The translations under genes were made by a program, and so were the position numbers. DNA of 64,000 nt. Source: Pegoplata infirma. Taxonomy: Eukaryota; Arthropoda; Insecta; Diptera; Anthomyiidae. This document shows positions 9,905-20,841 of the stretch, piece by piece. The stretch is from NCBI GenBank assembly GCA_963921195.1, contig OY992537.1:208261736-208325735 (forward strand), written 5' to 3'. Below the pieces are notes generated by a model. The model did no database searches and had not been told where the DNA came from. It was given only the letters and a program-made list of their open reading frames with translations. How positions within the stretch are numbered: the first letter of the stretch is position 1; each line of letters starts with the position of its first letter.

Positions 9905-10900
9905 GTATGAGACCAACCGCCATTAATTTTTCGCCTGAACATTTTTCCTAAACTTACCTAAGCCCTATCTCCGTTCCGTAAGGGGGCTCCCACTTAAGGT
10001 TCAATTTTTAAAAATATTTGCTCCTTCCGCTCTAGCTGTTCCAGAAAAGACCCTAGAGTAGTCAATTAAACGACCGACCCCTTATATTTTTTCAACTCCA
10101 ACATTTTCTTAGAACATACCTGTACCTTCTATCTTCAACCCTTAGGGTGGTCCACATATTTTTTTGTCTTCTAAATTTGTTTAATTAAATCCGCTCCTAC
10201 CGGTCCAATGGTGCCTATTAGGGGGGTCTTCAGTAAGACCGACCCCCCATTAATTTTCCCCTCAAACACTAAGCCCTACCTCCACTTCCAAAGGGGACTC
10301 CCATATAAAGGTTCCATTTTTCAAAATATTTTCTCTCACCTCTCTAGCTGTCCTAGAAATGACCCTAGAGGCGTCAAATCCATGACTGATCCCCAATATT
10401 TTTTTAACCCAACATTTGCTTAGAACATACCTACCATCTATCTTCAACCCTTAGGGTGGTTCCCATACATTTTTTTATTATTCCAAATTTGTTTTATAAA
10501 AAGAGCTCCTACCGGTCCAATGGTACTTCCTAGAGGGTTCATTAGCAAGACCGACCCAAACATTTTTATTGAGTAAAGCAATACCATCTCTAATTCCTAA
10601 GGGGTATCCCACACAAAATTATGTTTTTTGTAAAAATTTTCTCCCATCGTTCGAACTGTCGCTAGGGTGAATTTATAGAATTCAAATGTGAGACTAAACC
10701 CCCATTATTTTTTCAACCCCAAAATTTTTTCCAAACAAACCTACCCTGTATTTTTAACCATTAAGGAGATCCCCACACAGTTTTTTTTTTAATTTTTTTA
10801 TATTTTTTATTTATAAAATCAGCTCTTACCGCTCTATGATGCCTCTTAGGGATGGGAATGCCACGTTTTAATTTAATACGATTGACCTCAAATGTGTACC
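9905..10900. repeat. Tandem repeat of ~310-330-bp units
   Basis: About three diverged copies of a unit containing AGACCGACCCCCCATTAATT, CCTAAGGGGACTCCCA-like, CCGCTCTAGCTGTCC-like and ATCTTCAACCCTTAGGGTGG words. Copies begin near 9,911, 10,237 and 10,549, with a fourth partial copy. It is notably richer in C and G than its surroundings. One unit-like block is also found at 21,080-21,340. Confidence 0.8.
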
Positions 10901-11170
10901 ACATATTTTTAAGGTCCATTGGATTAAAAAACTACCCGGACGGACACTTAGGAAAATCAAAAGTTGAAGAAAAAATAACACTCTAGTGTTGTATATTGTT
11001 GTGGCTTAACGCTATCTTTCGATGTGTGCTTTTCTACACGTGAACCGGATGTGATATCCGTCACAAAACGATTTTGCTTTTAGCTTCGGATTTCGCTGAA
11101 ACACCAACCTGGCCAGGAAAATAAAAAAATTATATGCCAAACTTCAGAAAAAAAATTTCTTTTTGGTAAT
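10755..11170. repeat. Dispersed ~400-bp repeat, copy 1
   Basis: The sequence from the CATTAAGGAGRTCCCCACA word to CTTCAGAAAAAA recurs in the same orientation at 13,197-13,570, including AACGCTRTCTTTCGATGTGTG and ACACCAACCTGGCCAGGAAA. Copy 2 lacks some internal segments. It may be part of the same parent element as the preceding tandem units. Confidence 0.75.
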
Positions 11171-11542
11171 TTTTATATATCCTAAAAATTTTAAATATAA
11201 GAGCCTGGTAATTCCAATTCTAAGGACGCAAAAAGTGGAAAAATAGTGAACTGATTCTTTTTCTTCGCCTAAAATAATGTTCATTGAACATTGAAATTTG
11301 ATATGGTAGATACTCCGTTGGAAAAAAACATTATAGAAAGGGTACCAATTAGGTATTCCGATTTAAATGGGGTAAAGGAGGTAAAAAATTGTACTTTCAT
11401 CTTCAATTACGTAGGATCGCCAAGCGAACAAAACACATTCTGAGAAAAGTAAGTAATTTTTTAAAAGTTTCCGTTTTAAGAAAGTAAAAAAAATGGTACA
11501 TTGGTACTTTTTCGAAATCTTGAAACAAACAAATCTTGAAAT

Positions 11543-12092
11543 AACAAGTGAGAGTGTTACATTCGGCTGTACCGAATCTTTTATACCCCCCAAAATGTAA
11601 AAAAAACAATATAAAAAAAAAAATCCTGGTGCGTCTTTTTTTTTTTTGGGGTGGGGGGGGGGAGAGGTTGGTGGGAGGCGTATGGGCACCTTCCCCTTGC
11701 GATTTTGAACTTATTTTGAGATAAGAATGTTGCATTAGCTTAGCAAAAGTACAAAAAACCCTTCAAAAAATGCGGTTTTTCTCAGGTTGGTTTAGTTCTC
11801 CAAGGGGGAACTTTTTTCCCCTTGGTCCGACTTTGCCCATTTCCGAACTTAACCTGCCTAGGAATATAAGACATATTCGTGCCAAACTTCGGAAGTCTAG
11901 CTCTTTTATTTTGAAGTGTATCGTGTCTTCTACAGACGGACGGACGGACGGACATCGCTAGAATGTCTTAGAATAGATCACTGATCAATAAAATATATAC
12001 TTAATGGGGTCCTAGACCGATATTTCGATGCGTTACACACGGAATGACAAAGTGAGTATACCCCCATACTGTGGTTGGAGGGTATAAAAAAG
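11543..12092 (-). mobile_element. DINE-1-like element, ~550 bp (second 5'-end type)
   Basis: The 5' end (right) reads TATACCCTCCAACCACAGTA, a different terminal hairpin from the CACTCTAGTG type, followed by GGGGGTATACTCACTTTGTC. The 3' end (left) has ACATTCGGCTGTACCGAATC and ACTTGTTAT. It contains a GTCY run near 11,935 and a G-rich run of about 20 bp near 11,650. The copies at 24.1-24.4, 42.2-42.4 and 19.96-20.02 kb share this subtype. Confidence 0.85.
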
Positions 12093-12485
12093 GTGTCACC
12101 CGCCGATTTTTATGGAATCGGGAAATTAAAGGGACTCGTATTTTTTTTTAGCGGCCCAAATTTATATTTAGGGGGTGAAAATGAGGGGGGAAGAAACAGC
12201 CATTTTTCAGTTCTTAACATTTATCTCCTATATTATAAAAATAAACCTAGTCATGTTCATATCAAATTAGAGGTCTTTGGAAAACCTATCTTCGTGTGCA
12301 AAGAACGTGTCTAAACATGCACAACTTTTCATCATATTTGGTAAAATGCCAAAAATTTAGGACATTTTTGTTAATAAGTCAAAAAACATTTACTTTATTG
12401 GCACGTTGTTAGCATCGCGAGTTAGGTATTTTAAATACCTTTAATCTGATACCAAATCATATTATAATAATTTTGAGTAAATAGT
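12093..12485 (+). repeat. Single arm of the GGTGTCACCC foldback family
   Basis: Begins directly at the preceding DINE-1 terminus with GGTGTCACCCGCCGAT and runs to TTTTGAGTAAATAG. The block GGTATTTTAAATACCTTTAA and the words TTGGCACGTTGTTAGCATC and AAAGAACGTGTC match one arm of the foldback at 14,289-15,568. Abutment suggests insertion of the DINE-1 into, or next to, this family. Confidence 0.7.
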
Positions 12486-13200
12486 ACAGGAATGTTTTTC
12501 AGAACCGATTCTGGCAACACATGTTCTAGAACAGGTTCTCCGGTAACCATACACTATTACACTTTAATTATTCAGAACAAGTTAAGTGAACATTATTGTG
12601 AAGCTTGTTCTCTGCAATCAAAGTTTCATAACATTTTGGTTCTCAGGAATTCAAAATAAATTATGTGTCAAAAAAATTAAAAAATAAATATCAATTTATT
12701 TTTGTTAACAAAGAAAAAACCCGAAATTCTACTTAAATAGCAGGATATAATCGTGAAAATTGTTGAAACAAGGGTGAGTAATTAAATTAACATTGTCTGG
12801 GTCGGGTCAAATACTAATAATATTATGTTTTTATTTTTGTTTGCAGAAAATCCATGTTCTGGTATGTCGTTATTGTAAGGCCCAAAATGCAACTTTGGAG
12901 GTGAAAAGGTGTGGTAAAAAAATGTAAGTATTCCATGTTTTATATGATTGTCCTTATCTTTGTTTAAAAAATAAATAAATTCAAAATATTTCTTTAATTC
13001 TCATTTCTGTTCCAAATTTTACTTCTAGAACCGATTCCGAGGAACAAAAATATATTCAAATTTTGATTACAAACACCTGTTGCTTTTGGGACAATCCCAT
13101 TGTAAAAAGAATCGGTGTTGCACAAGAATTAGAACAGGTTCTAGGGAAGTATAAGTTGTTCCACAATCGATTCTTTGAAACCGAAAATTTTGCTGGGCTG
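12486..13200. mobile_element. MITE-like element ending in ATTTTGCTGGG
   Basis: The sequence is rich in variants of AGAACCGATTCT and GGTTCTAGAA. Its right end, GAATCGATTCTTTGAAACCG then AAAATTTTGCTGGG, is the reverse complement of the sequence at 34,977 (CCCAGCAAAATGTTCGATTC). The left boundary and target duplication are not clear, so the superfamily is unassigned. Confidence 0.5.
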
Positions 13201-13570
13201 TATTCTTAATCATTAAGGAGGTCCCCACAGAGTTTTTTTATAATTTTTTTTATAAAATCAGCTCTTACCGCTCAATGGTGCCTCTTAGTAATTGGAACGC
13301 CACGGGTTAATTTAATCCGACTGACCTCAAATGTGTACCACATATTTTTAAGTTCGATTAGATTAAAAAACTACCAGAATACTTTGGGAAATCAAAAGTT
13401 GAAGAAAAATTACACTCTAGTGTTATATATTGTTGTGGATTAACGCTGTCTTTCGATGTGTGCTTTTCTACACATGAACCCGACTTGATATATGTCTGAA
13501 ACACCAACCTGGCCAGGAAAATGACGTCAAACTACAGAAAAAAGTGGCTTTTTGCTATTTTTTATATTTC
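13197..13570. repeat. Dispersed ~400-bp repeat, copy 2
   Basis: Second copy of the 10,755-11,170 repeat, same strand, with a ~25-bp gap after the CACATGAACCCGAC word. It is followed by a unit of the TTTTTATATTTCCYAAARTAAT tandem family. Confidence 0.75.
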
Positions 13571-13689
13571 CCAAAGTAATAGTCCTTAAACTTTTAATGG
13601 AAGATCTTCCAACGAAAAAACATTCTGAAAGCATTACTTTATGGAAATTCTGATTCTAAGGAAGCAAAAAGTGTTAAAATTAGCGTTGT

Positions 13690-14148
13690 AAATTGCGGTA
13701 CCGTATTTTATTTTGATGTTGTTTTATTGACATTTTCTACATTAACAGGAATTTTGGTATCTGATTAACAGTCACTTATAAAGTTTTCAATGAAAGTGTC
13801 CAAGAACGCTTACGAAGGTGAGTAATTCAAATATTTACCAGATTCGGAATCAAATTTCTATTTTGAAAATTGTTTCTTGAAGATAAAAAATATTTAAGAC
13901 TTAATTTCCCATGGATTTTCAAGGTGTTTTGAACGAAATTTTAAAAATATCATGAAAAAATAAATGTAAACCCTTAATATTTGCAAAAATATTCCGATTT
14001 AGATGAATAGAAAAAACCGGTTAACCGACAGAAAAAACCCGGTTTTCGGTGCACTGGAAATTTTGAATTCCGGTTAACCGGTTTGCAAAAAAACCGACAT
14101 TTTGGGAAAAACCCGGTTTTTCGGTTAACCGGCTTATAAACACTAGTT
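13690..14148 (-). mobile_element. Truncated copy of the hAT element nested at 32.8 kb
   Basis: The right end, GGTTAACCGGCTTATAAACACTA, is the reverse complement of the left terminus at 32,794. Homology continues inward through the CCGGTTAACC repeats and the GGGTTTA/ATATTTGCAAAAATATTCCG segment to about 13,700. The other end, and so the target duplication, is missing. Confidence 0.8.
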
Positions 14149-14288
14149 AAAGTAATAAAATTTAGTTCTTTTTCCTTTTCATGAAAAAGTAGGTACTTTA
14201 ATAAAAGTTTGGGTTTAAAGAAGGTAAAAAAGTGTACTTTGGTAATTTTTTGAAATTTTAAAATAAACAAAACTTATGAGGAAAATCT

Positions 14289-15568
14289 CTGGTGTCACCC
14301 TCCGATCTTCGTGAAATTTGGATATGTTCAAATCGAAAATTTTGAGGGGTTGATTTGTATGGGGGAAGTTGGCCTTTTAAATTTTTTGTTTACGATTTAT
14401 GCCTATTTAATTGCTATCATATTAAAGGTATTTAAAATACCTATCGCGTGGTGATACCAACGTGCCAAAAAATTTAATATTTTTCGACTTATTAACAAAA
14501 ATGTCCTAAAATTTGGTTTTTCTCAAAATAAACAAAAGTTTTGCGTGTTTGGACACGTTTTTTACACACTTATATAGGTTTTCCAAAAACCTTTCATTTG
14601 GTATATAACATGACTAGGTTTCTTTGAAAAATAAATAATTAACGAAAAAAACTGAAAATTTGCCGTTTCTTCCCCCTCTCCATGATTTGGGTAAAATCAG
14701 GGCGACTTCCCTTGTTAGTGAACAAAGACTGTTAGGAATTTTTGATACTAACAAGGAAGGTCTCCCAGGTATCACCCACCGATCTTTATGGAATTGGTTG
14801 TAGATCAGAAAAAATAAAGGCACACGTATTTTTTTTAGCGGCCCAAATTCATATTTAGGTTGGAAGAAACGGTCCTTTTTCAGTTTTTTGCATTTCTTTC
14901 CAAAAAAAAACGTGGTTATTAAATACTAAAAATTTAACTAACTAATTTTTTAGTCCAAATTGATTCTAGTGCAGGCATTGGTAATCAATACTAAAATTTG
15001 TTACTAGTATGTATTATTCAAAACTAGTAAAAATTACTAATTTTTGTACTTTGAAGATACTAAAAAACTACTGTACTACATGTTATTAGTAACTTATTAG
15101 TAGGTTTGGGTACAAAGTCACTTACTAATACTTTTACTGTAGAATTATTTTGAGTGTACAAAGAAACCTATTCATTTTATATACCAAATGAAAGGTATTT
15201 GGAAAACCTAGCTTTGTATGCAAAGAACGTGTCCAAATATGCACAACTTTTTGTCATATTAAGTAAAATGCAAACATTTTACGACATTTTTGTTAATGAG
15301 TCGAAAAATATTTACTCTTTTGGCACGTTGTTAGCATCACCCGATAGGTATTTTAAATATCTTTAATCTGATACCAAACATGCCAATATTAATTTTGAGT
15401 AAATAGGCTTAAATTTAAAAAAAAAAAAAACTGAAAAAGGTAGTTTCCCCCCCTTACTAATCGACGACCAATAAAAATGAGTTTGGGCCACTAAAAAAAT
15501 ACGTGTCGAATTAATTTTCATTCTGAACAACATATCCCAATTTCATGAAGATCGGAGAGTGACACCAC
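14289..15568. mobile_element. Foldback element with GGTGTCACCC-type ends
   Basis: The left end GGTGTCACCCTCCGATCTTC and the right end (reverse complement GGTGTCACTCTCCGATCTTC) are inverted repeats. Inner arms also pair: 14,400-14,640 matches 15,160-15,430 in reverse, with shared words GGTATTTAAAATACCTATCG and AACAAAAATGTC. The middle carries ACTAACAAGGAAGG with its inverse CTTCCCTTGTTAGT. The right arm is interrupted by another insertion at about 14,900-15,141. No coding capacity is visible. Confidence 0.75.
14900..15141. mobile_element. MITE insertion with TTTTGAGTG terminus inside the foldback arm
   Basis: The arm sequence breaks after CATTTCTTTCC and resumes at ACAAAGAAACC. The inserted DNA is rich in TACTAATTTTTAGTA-like words and ends TTATTTTGAGTGTA, as in the MITEs at 18.3-20.8 kb. 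The left terminus is unclear because of an A-run. Confidence 0.6.
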
Positions 15569-15569
15569 G

Positions 15570-15780
15570 GAGACTCTCCTTGTAAGAGGTAAAAAGGTAC
15601 CACTTTGGTTGTTGTTAACTTCCTTAAATATTGATTTTTCAAACCAAAAATTCGTTTTATAAGGGGGCAAAATGAGGCTACAAATGGAAAATTGGTCCGT
15701 TTTATAAATTCTGTACTAAAGATCCCATTATCGCAAAATTTTACATGTAGGATTGTGAAATTGAGATTGTTTTGTATCAT
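15570..15780. repeat. Diverged unit of the dispersed tandem family
   Basis: It contains a GGGGGCAAAATGAGGC patch and TACCACTTTGG words similar to the 17.4 and 62.8 kb repeats. The homology is weak. Confidence 0.35.
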
Positions 15781-16428
15781 ATATTTCGATAATATAAACT
15801 TTTTTTTAAGAAAATTATTTAATAATCGATTTATTCAAAATATGTGCTTAGTATAAATTAGCGAGTCTCTGGTGTTAATAATTTTGTTTTGACTCTTCCT
15901 TTTGCCATTTTTTTTTATCTTTTAGGTGTATTTCCAAATGGCATATTAAGTTTAAATGATTGTTACTACATACCACTGTTGGAGGCTAAAAAGTTTAAAC
16001 AAATTCTTTCTTTTATGTATAAAGTAATAAGTTGTGCTCTTGTTCTTATATGTATTTTTATCTTTTTTATATACTTTATATTTTTTTACAAGGGAATTGT
16101 ATCATCAGAGGAAATTTGTTAAGTAGGAAATATGTTTAAGTTTTTACGGAAGGCAGAGTTTGGTTTTTATACATATTGTTTTTAAAAGATATTTTTCTTT
16201 TCATCTCTTACAGTTATTATTAAAAAAAAAGTTTTTGAAAATATTTTTTTGTTGAAACTTTTAAGAATTGGGTCAAAATTTTTAATATATTTGGCAAAAT
16301 AAGTTTTGTTATTGTATTTAAACTTGAGTTATTATTTAAATACACAACAAACTGAAAATTCTTGCAAATTTGTTGAAAAAAATATTTATATATTCATATT
16401 ATTAAAAATCATATACTAATTTTACCTA
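15781..16428. other. Unassigned AT-rich DNA
   Basis: It has open frames only because of T-rich codons. Possible splice-like tracts occur (TTTTTTTTATCTTTTAG at about 15,910) but there is no coherent exon chain. Confidence 0.4.
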
Positions 16429-16431
16429 ATG

Positions 16432-16532
16432 GCCAGTTTCGTTGTAGCGAAACAGACCTACCCCTCTGGTGACAATCGAACCCACGACCCGCACACTCTA
16501 GCATGCTAACAACTAGCCTTATGGGCGTCTGA
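16432..16532 (-). mobile_element. tRNA-derived SINE, head region
   Basis: On the minus strand it reads AGGCTAGTTGTTAGCATGCT (box A-like), then GTCGTGGGTTCGATTGTCAC (box B: GGTTCGATT). It continues into TTTCGCTACAACGAAAC, a tail shared with 62,600-62,705. The T-arm does not pair well and there is no proper acceptor stem, so it is not a functional tRNA gene. Confidence 0.75.
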
Positions 16533-17285
16533 AAATTAAATATTTTTTATATAAAAAATAGACATTTTGAAGCACTTTTTGTGATGAATATCTTTCTAGT
16601 TCTTCCATAATATTTTCTTTTCCTTCAATTCAAAAAAATTAAAAAATAAATTTCTTTCTTTTTCAAATGTAAAAAGAGAAAAGTTCATTTTTTTTAAGAA
16701 AATTATTCATCTCCTTCCACAATCTCTTATCATCACCAACATCATAAAAAAATAAACATAAAAAACACAACTAATTTTCCATTAAATTAACCTCATTTAA
16801 TCATACACACAAATACTTGTAAATAGCATACACACACACCCACAGACACACTTACACTTACCAAACATTAACAACAGCACAATCAGTCGTTCAAAAGTCA
16901 CGCACTTTGGGGTTCTTTTGTGGGCCTGACAATTGTCAGTTGCACTTTTCTTTTTGTTGTTAAACAAATACAATAATTGTTGTACTTGTGTACTACATAT
17001 TAACATGTTTATTAGGGTGGTGATACTTTTAATGGGGTTACTGGACAAAGTACACAAGGACAATACGCCATATTGGTCAATAAGCATAAATTGATGGAAA
17101 AAGTCATTGTATAAGAACCAAATTTTCAGGTTTTTTGTCCATTTAGTAGATTTTGTTAAAGACAGAATTCTTTTTTAAAAATCAATTCAAAGTGTTTTAT
17201 ATTTAATCCCGATAGAGGGCGTGCTAGAACGATAAATATTACTGCAAAATTTCTTTAGTCAATGACTTAAATTAACTTTTCAGCT
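16533..17285. other. Unassigned, probably low-copy DNA
   Basis: It includes a CACACACACC-rich stretch near 16,830-16,860 and a patch of more balanced base composition at 16,860-16,960 containing TCAGTCG, which resembles an arthropod initiator. No TATA box, downstream element or downstream reading frame supports a promoter call. Confidence 0.35.
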
Positions 17286-17435
17286 CACATGGGAGGTCAT
17301 TAATAGGGCACCCACCGATTGTCCAGAAACTTGCATATCAAAAAGAGGGGAGGAAAATAAAAGTTCCCTGTTTTTTTTTTGCTGCCTGATCTCAAATTTA
17401 GTGGGTCAAAGGGGAGGGGGAAAACGGGAACAAGG
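17286..17435. repeat. ACCCACCGATTGTCC family segment, copy A
   Basis: Reads GGGCACCCACCGATTGTCC, then AGAAACTTGCATAT, a GAGGGGAG patch, and AGTGGGTCAAAGGGGAGGGG. The same order is found at 59,530-59,660, with weaker relatives at 12,093 and 14,760. It immediately precedes the ~130-bp tandem units here. Confidence 0.7.
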
Positions 17436-17439
17436 GTAA

Positions 17440-18260
17440 TGCTATATTTAATATATCCTAAAGTAATAATCCCACACACTTGAAATTTGGAATGCAAAAT
17501 CCATCGATAAAAAAAATCCTGGAAAAGTAATTTTTTAAATTCCGGTTCTAAAGTGGCTAAAAAGTCTACTTTTTATATTTCCTAAAATAATGACTTCAGA
17601 AATTTCAAATTTGGTATGTAAGATCCTTTTGTGAAATAGAAACTTCTGAAAAAATGTTTTTGGAAATTCCCTTTCTAAGGGGGGTAAAAGCATAAAAAAG
17701 GTTTTTTTTTGGTACTATTAATATTTCCTAATATAATGGTTTCAGAAACTTGAAATTTGAAATGTACTTCGGTGAAAAAACATTCTGAAAAAATTACTTT
17801 GTGAAGGGGGTTTAATGGGGTAAAAAGTGAAAAATTTTGGTACTTGTAATATTTTCTTAAACAATGATACCAAAAACTGGAAATTGGGACTGCACGATCA
17901 TTCAATGAACAAAAAATCATTCAAGAAAAATTACTTTTTATATATTTGGAACTTTTTATATTTCCTGAATTAATGTTCCTAGAAACTTGAATTTTGAATA
18001 TATGAATATTTGGCGAAAAAACGTTCTGGAAAAACAATTTTTTTGCAAATTCCATTTCTACGTGAGTAAAAAAGTGTACTTTTGTTTTTATCCAGATATA
18101 ATGGCCCCAAGAGCTTGCAATTTGAAATGTAAGATTTTTCGGTAAAAAAAAAACATTACGGAAAAAGTACGTTTTGGAAATTCCGTTACAAAGGGTCGTA
18201 AAAGGTGTACATTTGCTACTTTTTCTATTTCCTGAAATAATGGCCCTAAAATATTTTAAG
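17440..18260. repeat. Tandem repeat of ~130-bp units
   Basis: About six diverged copies, each with a word like TATTTCCTAAAATAATG, then ARAAACTTGAAATTTGRA, then a phrase like GAAAAAACATTCTGAAAAA, then TTCYRTTTCTAAGGGGGTAAAA. The 62,755-63,250 array has the same word order at about 147 bp per unit. Confidence 0.85.
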
Positions 18261-18329
18261 GGGAAAAAGTGTTATTCATATTCTTTTTTTTTCAGTCAAA
18301 TAACCTAACTTTTTGAAAGATCAAATGGA

Positions 18330-19214
18330 CACTCAAAATAATACATTAGTAGATTTACTATTTTTTTTTGCTAATGCTGGTTAGCTAACTTTTAGCAAAT
18401 TTTTAGTTGAGATTAGCATGCTTGCAAAAATATCTTGTAAACTTCATTTAGCGCATTAGCAATTTTAAACAAAATTTTAACTAATTTTTTTTGCCAAATT
18501 TAAAATTGAGTTGACCAAATTTTTACAAGCTTTTTTGCTAATATTAGCAAAAATAAATGGTATTTTTTTTTTATTTTCAGAAAACTTAAAATAGCGCTAT
18601 CTCGAAAACAAAGCCAGATAGAGAAAAATGGAGGCCATTTTTGGTTCTCGGGCTCTCCATAGTATCGCCGGTCCTCCTCACATGTGTGGACCGTAATGGG
18701 CCCTAACTTTGGATGAAAAAATTTAGCATTCCCGAAAATTTTAAAATGCTCATATCCTCGGTAAATATTGCCGACACAACAAAAAGTCCGAAAGCATTTT
18801 TGTAGCTCTCAATACGTAGAACAAGACCGCAAAATAGTCAAAAGCTCTCCGAGTAACATTTTTGAAGTTATCGTGTTTTTTAATTCTCAAGACCCCGGTG
18901 GTCCCCTATAATCACGTATCTCAAAAACTAAGCAAGGTAGAGCGAAACGGACACAAATTTTGGATCAAAAACTATGACGATTTTTAAGGAACCCACTAGA
19001 TCTAGGCCCATCGGGCTCTGGAGCTATGGGGTCCAAACCCAATGGGGTCCTCAGATGTGTATGAACTAAGTTCAAAAAAAAAATAAAAATTAGTTAACTA
19101 ATTATTGGCAAAACATTTTTGCTTTAGCAAAAAAATTGTGGGTACAAAATCAGCAAATTTTCTTGTAGGTTTACAAGCTTTTTTTTCTAACATTACAGTT
19201 TTTTTTTTTGAGTG
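18330..19214. mobile_element. MITE with CACTCAAAA termini, carrying a GC-richer insert
   Basis: The termini CACTCAAAATAAT and TTTTTTTTGAGTG are inverted; the right flank is TA, the left GA. Subterminal sequence is rich in GCTAAT / TAGCAAA words. The centre (18,590-19,070) is clearly more GC-rich, with two related ~320-bp halves, each beginning TATCTCRAAAAC. It is probably a separate repeat inside the MITE. There is no coding frame. Confidence 0.65.
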
Positions 19215-19345
19215 TAGAGGGCTGAAAATAAGTTTGCGTCAGTTTATCACTTTGTGTTACAACTTAACCAAATTTCATCAAAATCGGAGGGGGTCAAGAA
19301 AATTATTAGCTATTTTTGATCGATTTCACTAAGAATGACCCAATA
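19215..19345 (+). repeat. Terminal fragment of the ~330-bp-unit inverted array family
   Basis: From TAGAGGGCTGAAAATAAG through ATTTCATCAAAATCGGAGG to GATTTCACTAAGAATGACCC it matches 51,805-51,937 closely, same strand. Confidence 0.8.
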
Positions 19346-19534
19346 ACTTTGAAATTTGAGGGTGTCTGGCAAGTTTAAAGGGATTTTTTGGGATCTACTC
19401 AACGAAAACAACAACCTTTACTATGTCACATTAAATGTATTTTTTCACTGTAGCATAGTGTAATTCTTTAATTATTTAGGGATTCTTTGACATTTCTTAT
19501 GGAACCAAATTGTCACTTTCACCTTTATTTCTTA

Positions 19535-19931
19535 CACTAAGAAAATTATGTCATTAACTGTTTGTAGGTTATTTTAAAAAGTAATCAGTAAAGTTATTTT
19601 AAAAGAAAATCATTAATTTTATTAAGGACTTCTTATTTCTACTGTTTCTGTAGTTTAAAAAAAAAATTATTTGCTGTCTTAAAAACAAATTTTCTGTTAC
19701 ATTCATTTTCGGCAGTAAAAAAATTCTTCTATAGTTTTACTGTTTTTCAATACAAAATAAGTGAATATCCACTAGTTTTTTAATGTTTTGGTTAGTCACT
19801 AAATTAACATTTAAAATTGAACGTAATATGTTTTTATTTTAAATGAAAAAACAGTGGAAAGGTTTTTAAATAAAATTTCATTTGTTTTAAGTGAATATTC
19901 ACTGGAATTTACCTACATAATTTTTTAAGTG
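19535..19931. mobile_element. Tc1/mariner-type MITE, 397 bp, TA duplication
   Basis: The left end CACTAAGAAAATTATGT and the right end (reverse complement CACTTAAAAAATTATGT) form inverted repeats of about 17 bp. TA flanks both sides (19533-19534, 19932-19933). The interior consists of words such as GTCATTAACTGTTTGTAGG and AACAGTGG. There is no open frame. Confidence 0.8.
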
Positions 19932-19960
19932 TACTCTTTTTTCATTTCTATTCTCCTTTT

Positions 19961-20018
19961 TATACCCTCCAACCACAGTATGGGGGTATACTCACTTTGT
20001 CATTCCGTTTGTAACGCA
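19961..20018 (+). mobile_element. DINE-1-like 5' end, cut by a MITE
   Basis: TTTTTATACCCTCCAACCAC begins the fragment, which stops within GTAACGCA, where the next MITE starts. The rest of the DINE-1 does not reappear after that MITE. Confidence 0.8.
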
Positions 20019-20836
20019 CACTCAAAAAATTATGTCATTAACTGTTTGTAGTTTATTTAAAAAGTTTTCCGTTTAGTCGTTTTTAAAAGAAAAAACATTT
20101 GTATGATGTTCAGTTTTTATTAATGACTACTTCAGTCCTTTGTTTCAAAAATAACACACTAAAAAATAAAGACTTTCATTGACATTTAATTTTTAAAGTC
20201 ATTTATTTTTGTTCTGTAAGTAAAAACTACTGATTATTCTCTTGATTTTTAATGATTTGTGTAAGTAATTTTTTTTTAAATTGTTGGTATTTTTTAATGA
20301 AATATCATCAGTTTTTACCTACACAAGTCAGTTATTTTTTTGTAGAAAAAAAAATCAAAAAATTATTTATAGAAATATAAAAACATGTTTGTATCAAGTG
20401 ACTTTGGCACGATGGGTAGAGGAGTGTCTAGCCAGAATGTAGTTGATTGCGGGATCGATTCCCCAAAAATTTTATTAAAAATTTAAAAAAAAATATTTCA
20501 ATAAAAAATTGTAATAAATTACCTACGAAATCATTAATTTTTATTGTTTTCGTAGGTTATTTTTTTGAAATTTATTGGTAAAAATAACAGAACTATCATT
20601 AATTTTTAATGTTTTCGTTGGTTATTTTTTTCGAATTTGTTGGTAAAAAAGAGTGAAAAAAAACGTAATTTTTTAATGTTTAATGTTATTTATTTTAGGA
20701 AATTTTGTCAACAGTAAAAAATAAATGTTGATGTTTGTTAAAACAAATGAATAATTACTGGGACGGTTTTCAATTGTTTATTCACTGGTTTTAAATGTGT
20801 TTTTCATTTGTTTTTGCCTACAAAATATTTTGAGTG
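20019..20836. mobile_element. MITE with CACTCAAAAA termini, 818 bp
   Basis: The left end CACTCAAAAAATTATGTCAT and the right end AAAATATTTTGAGTG are inverted. Flanks are CA and TA, so the duplication is imperfect. Its first ~60 bp match the 19,535 MITE. A tRNA-like SINE sits in its middle (20,405-20,465). The second half carries repeats of ATTAATTTTTATTGTTTTCGT. Confidence 0.75.
20405..20466 (+). mobile_element. tRNA-like SINE head
   Basis: TGGCACGATGGGTAGAGGAG (box A-like) and GCGGGATCGATTCCCC (box B-like, GATCGATTCC) are spaced as in a tRNA. No complete acceptor stem is visible and an A-rich sequence follows. Confidence 0.6.
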
Positions 20837-20841
20837 TACTT

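Noticed and set aside
11363..11735. Two overlapping ~110-codon minus-strand frames
   Set aside because: They run through the end of a DINE-1 element, including its G-run and hairpin.
16860..16960. Promoter with TCAGTCG initiator
   Set aside because: There is no TATA box, downstream promoter element or following reading frame; a short initiator match occurs often by chance.
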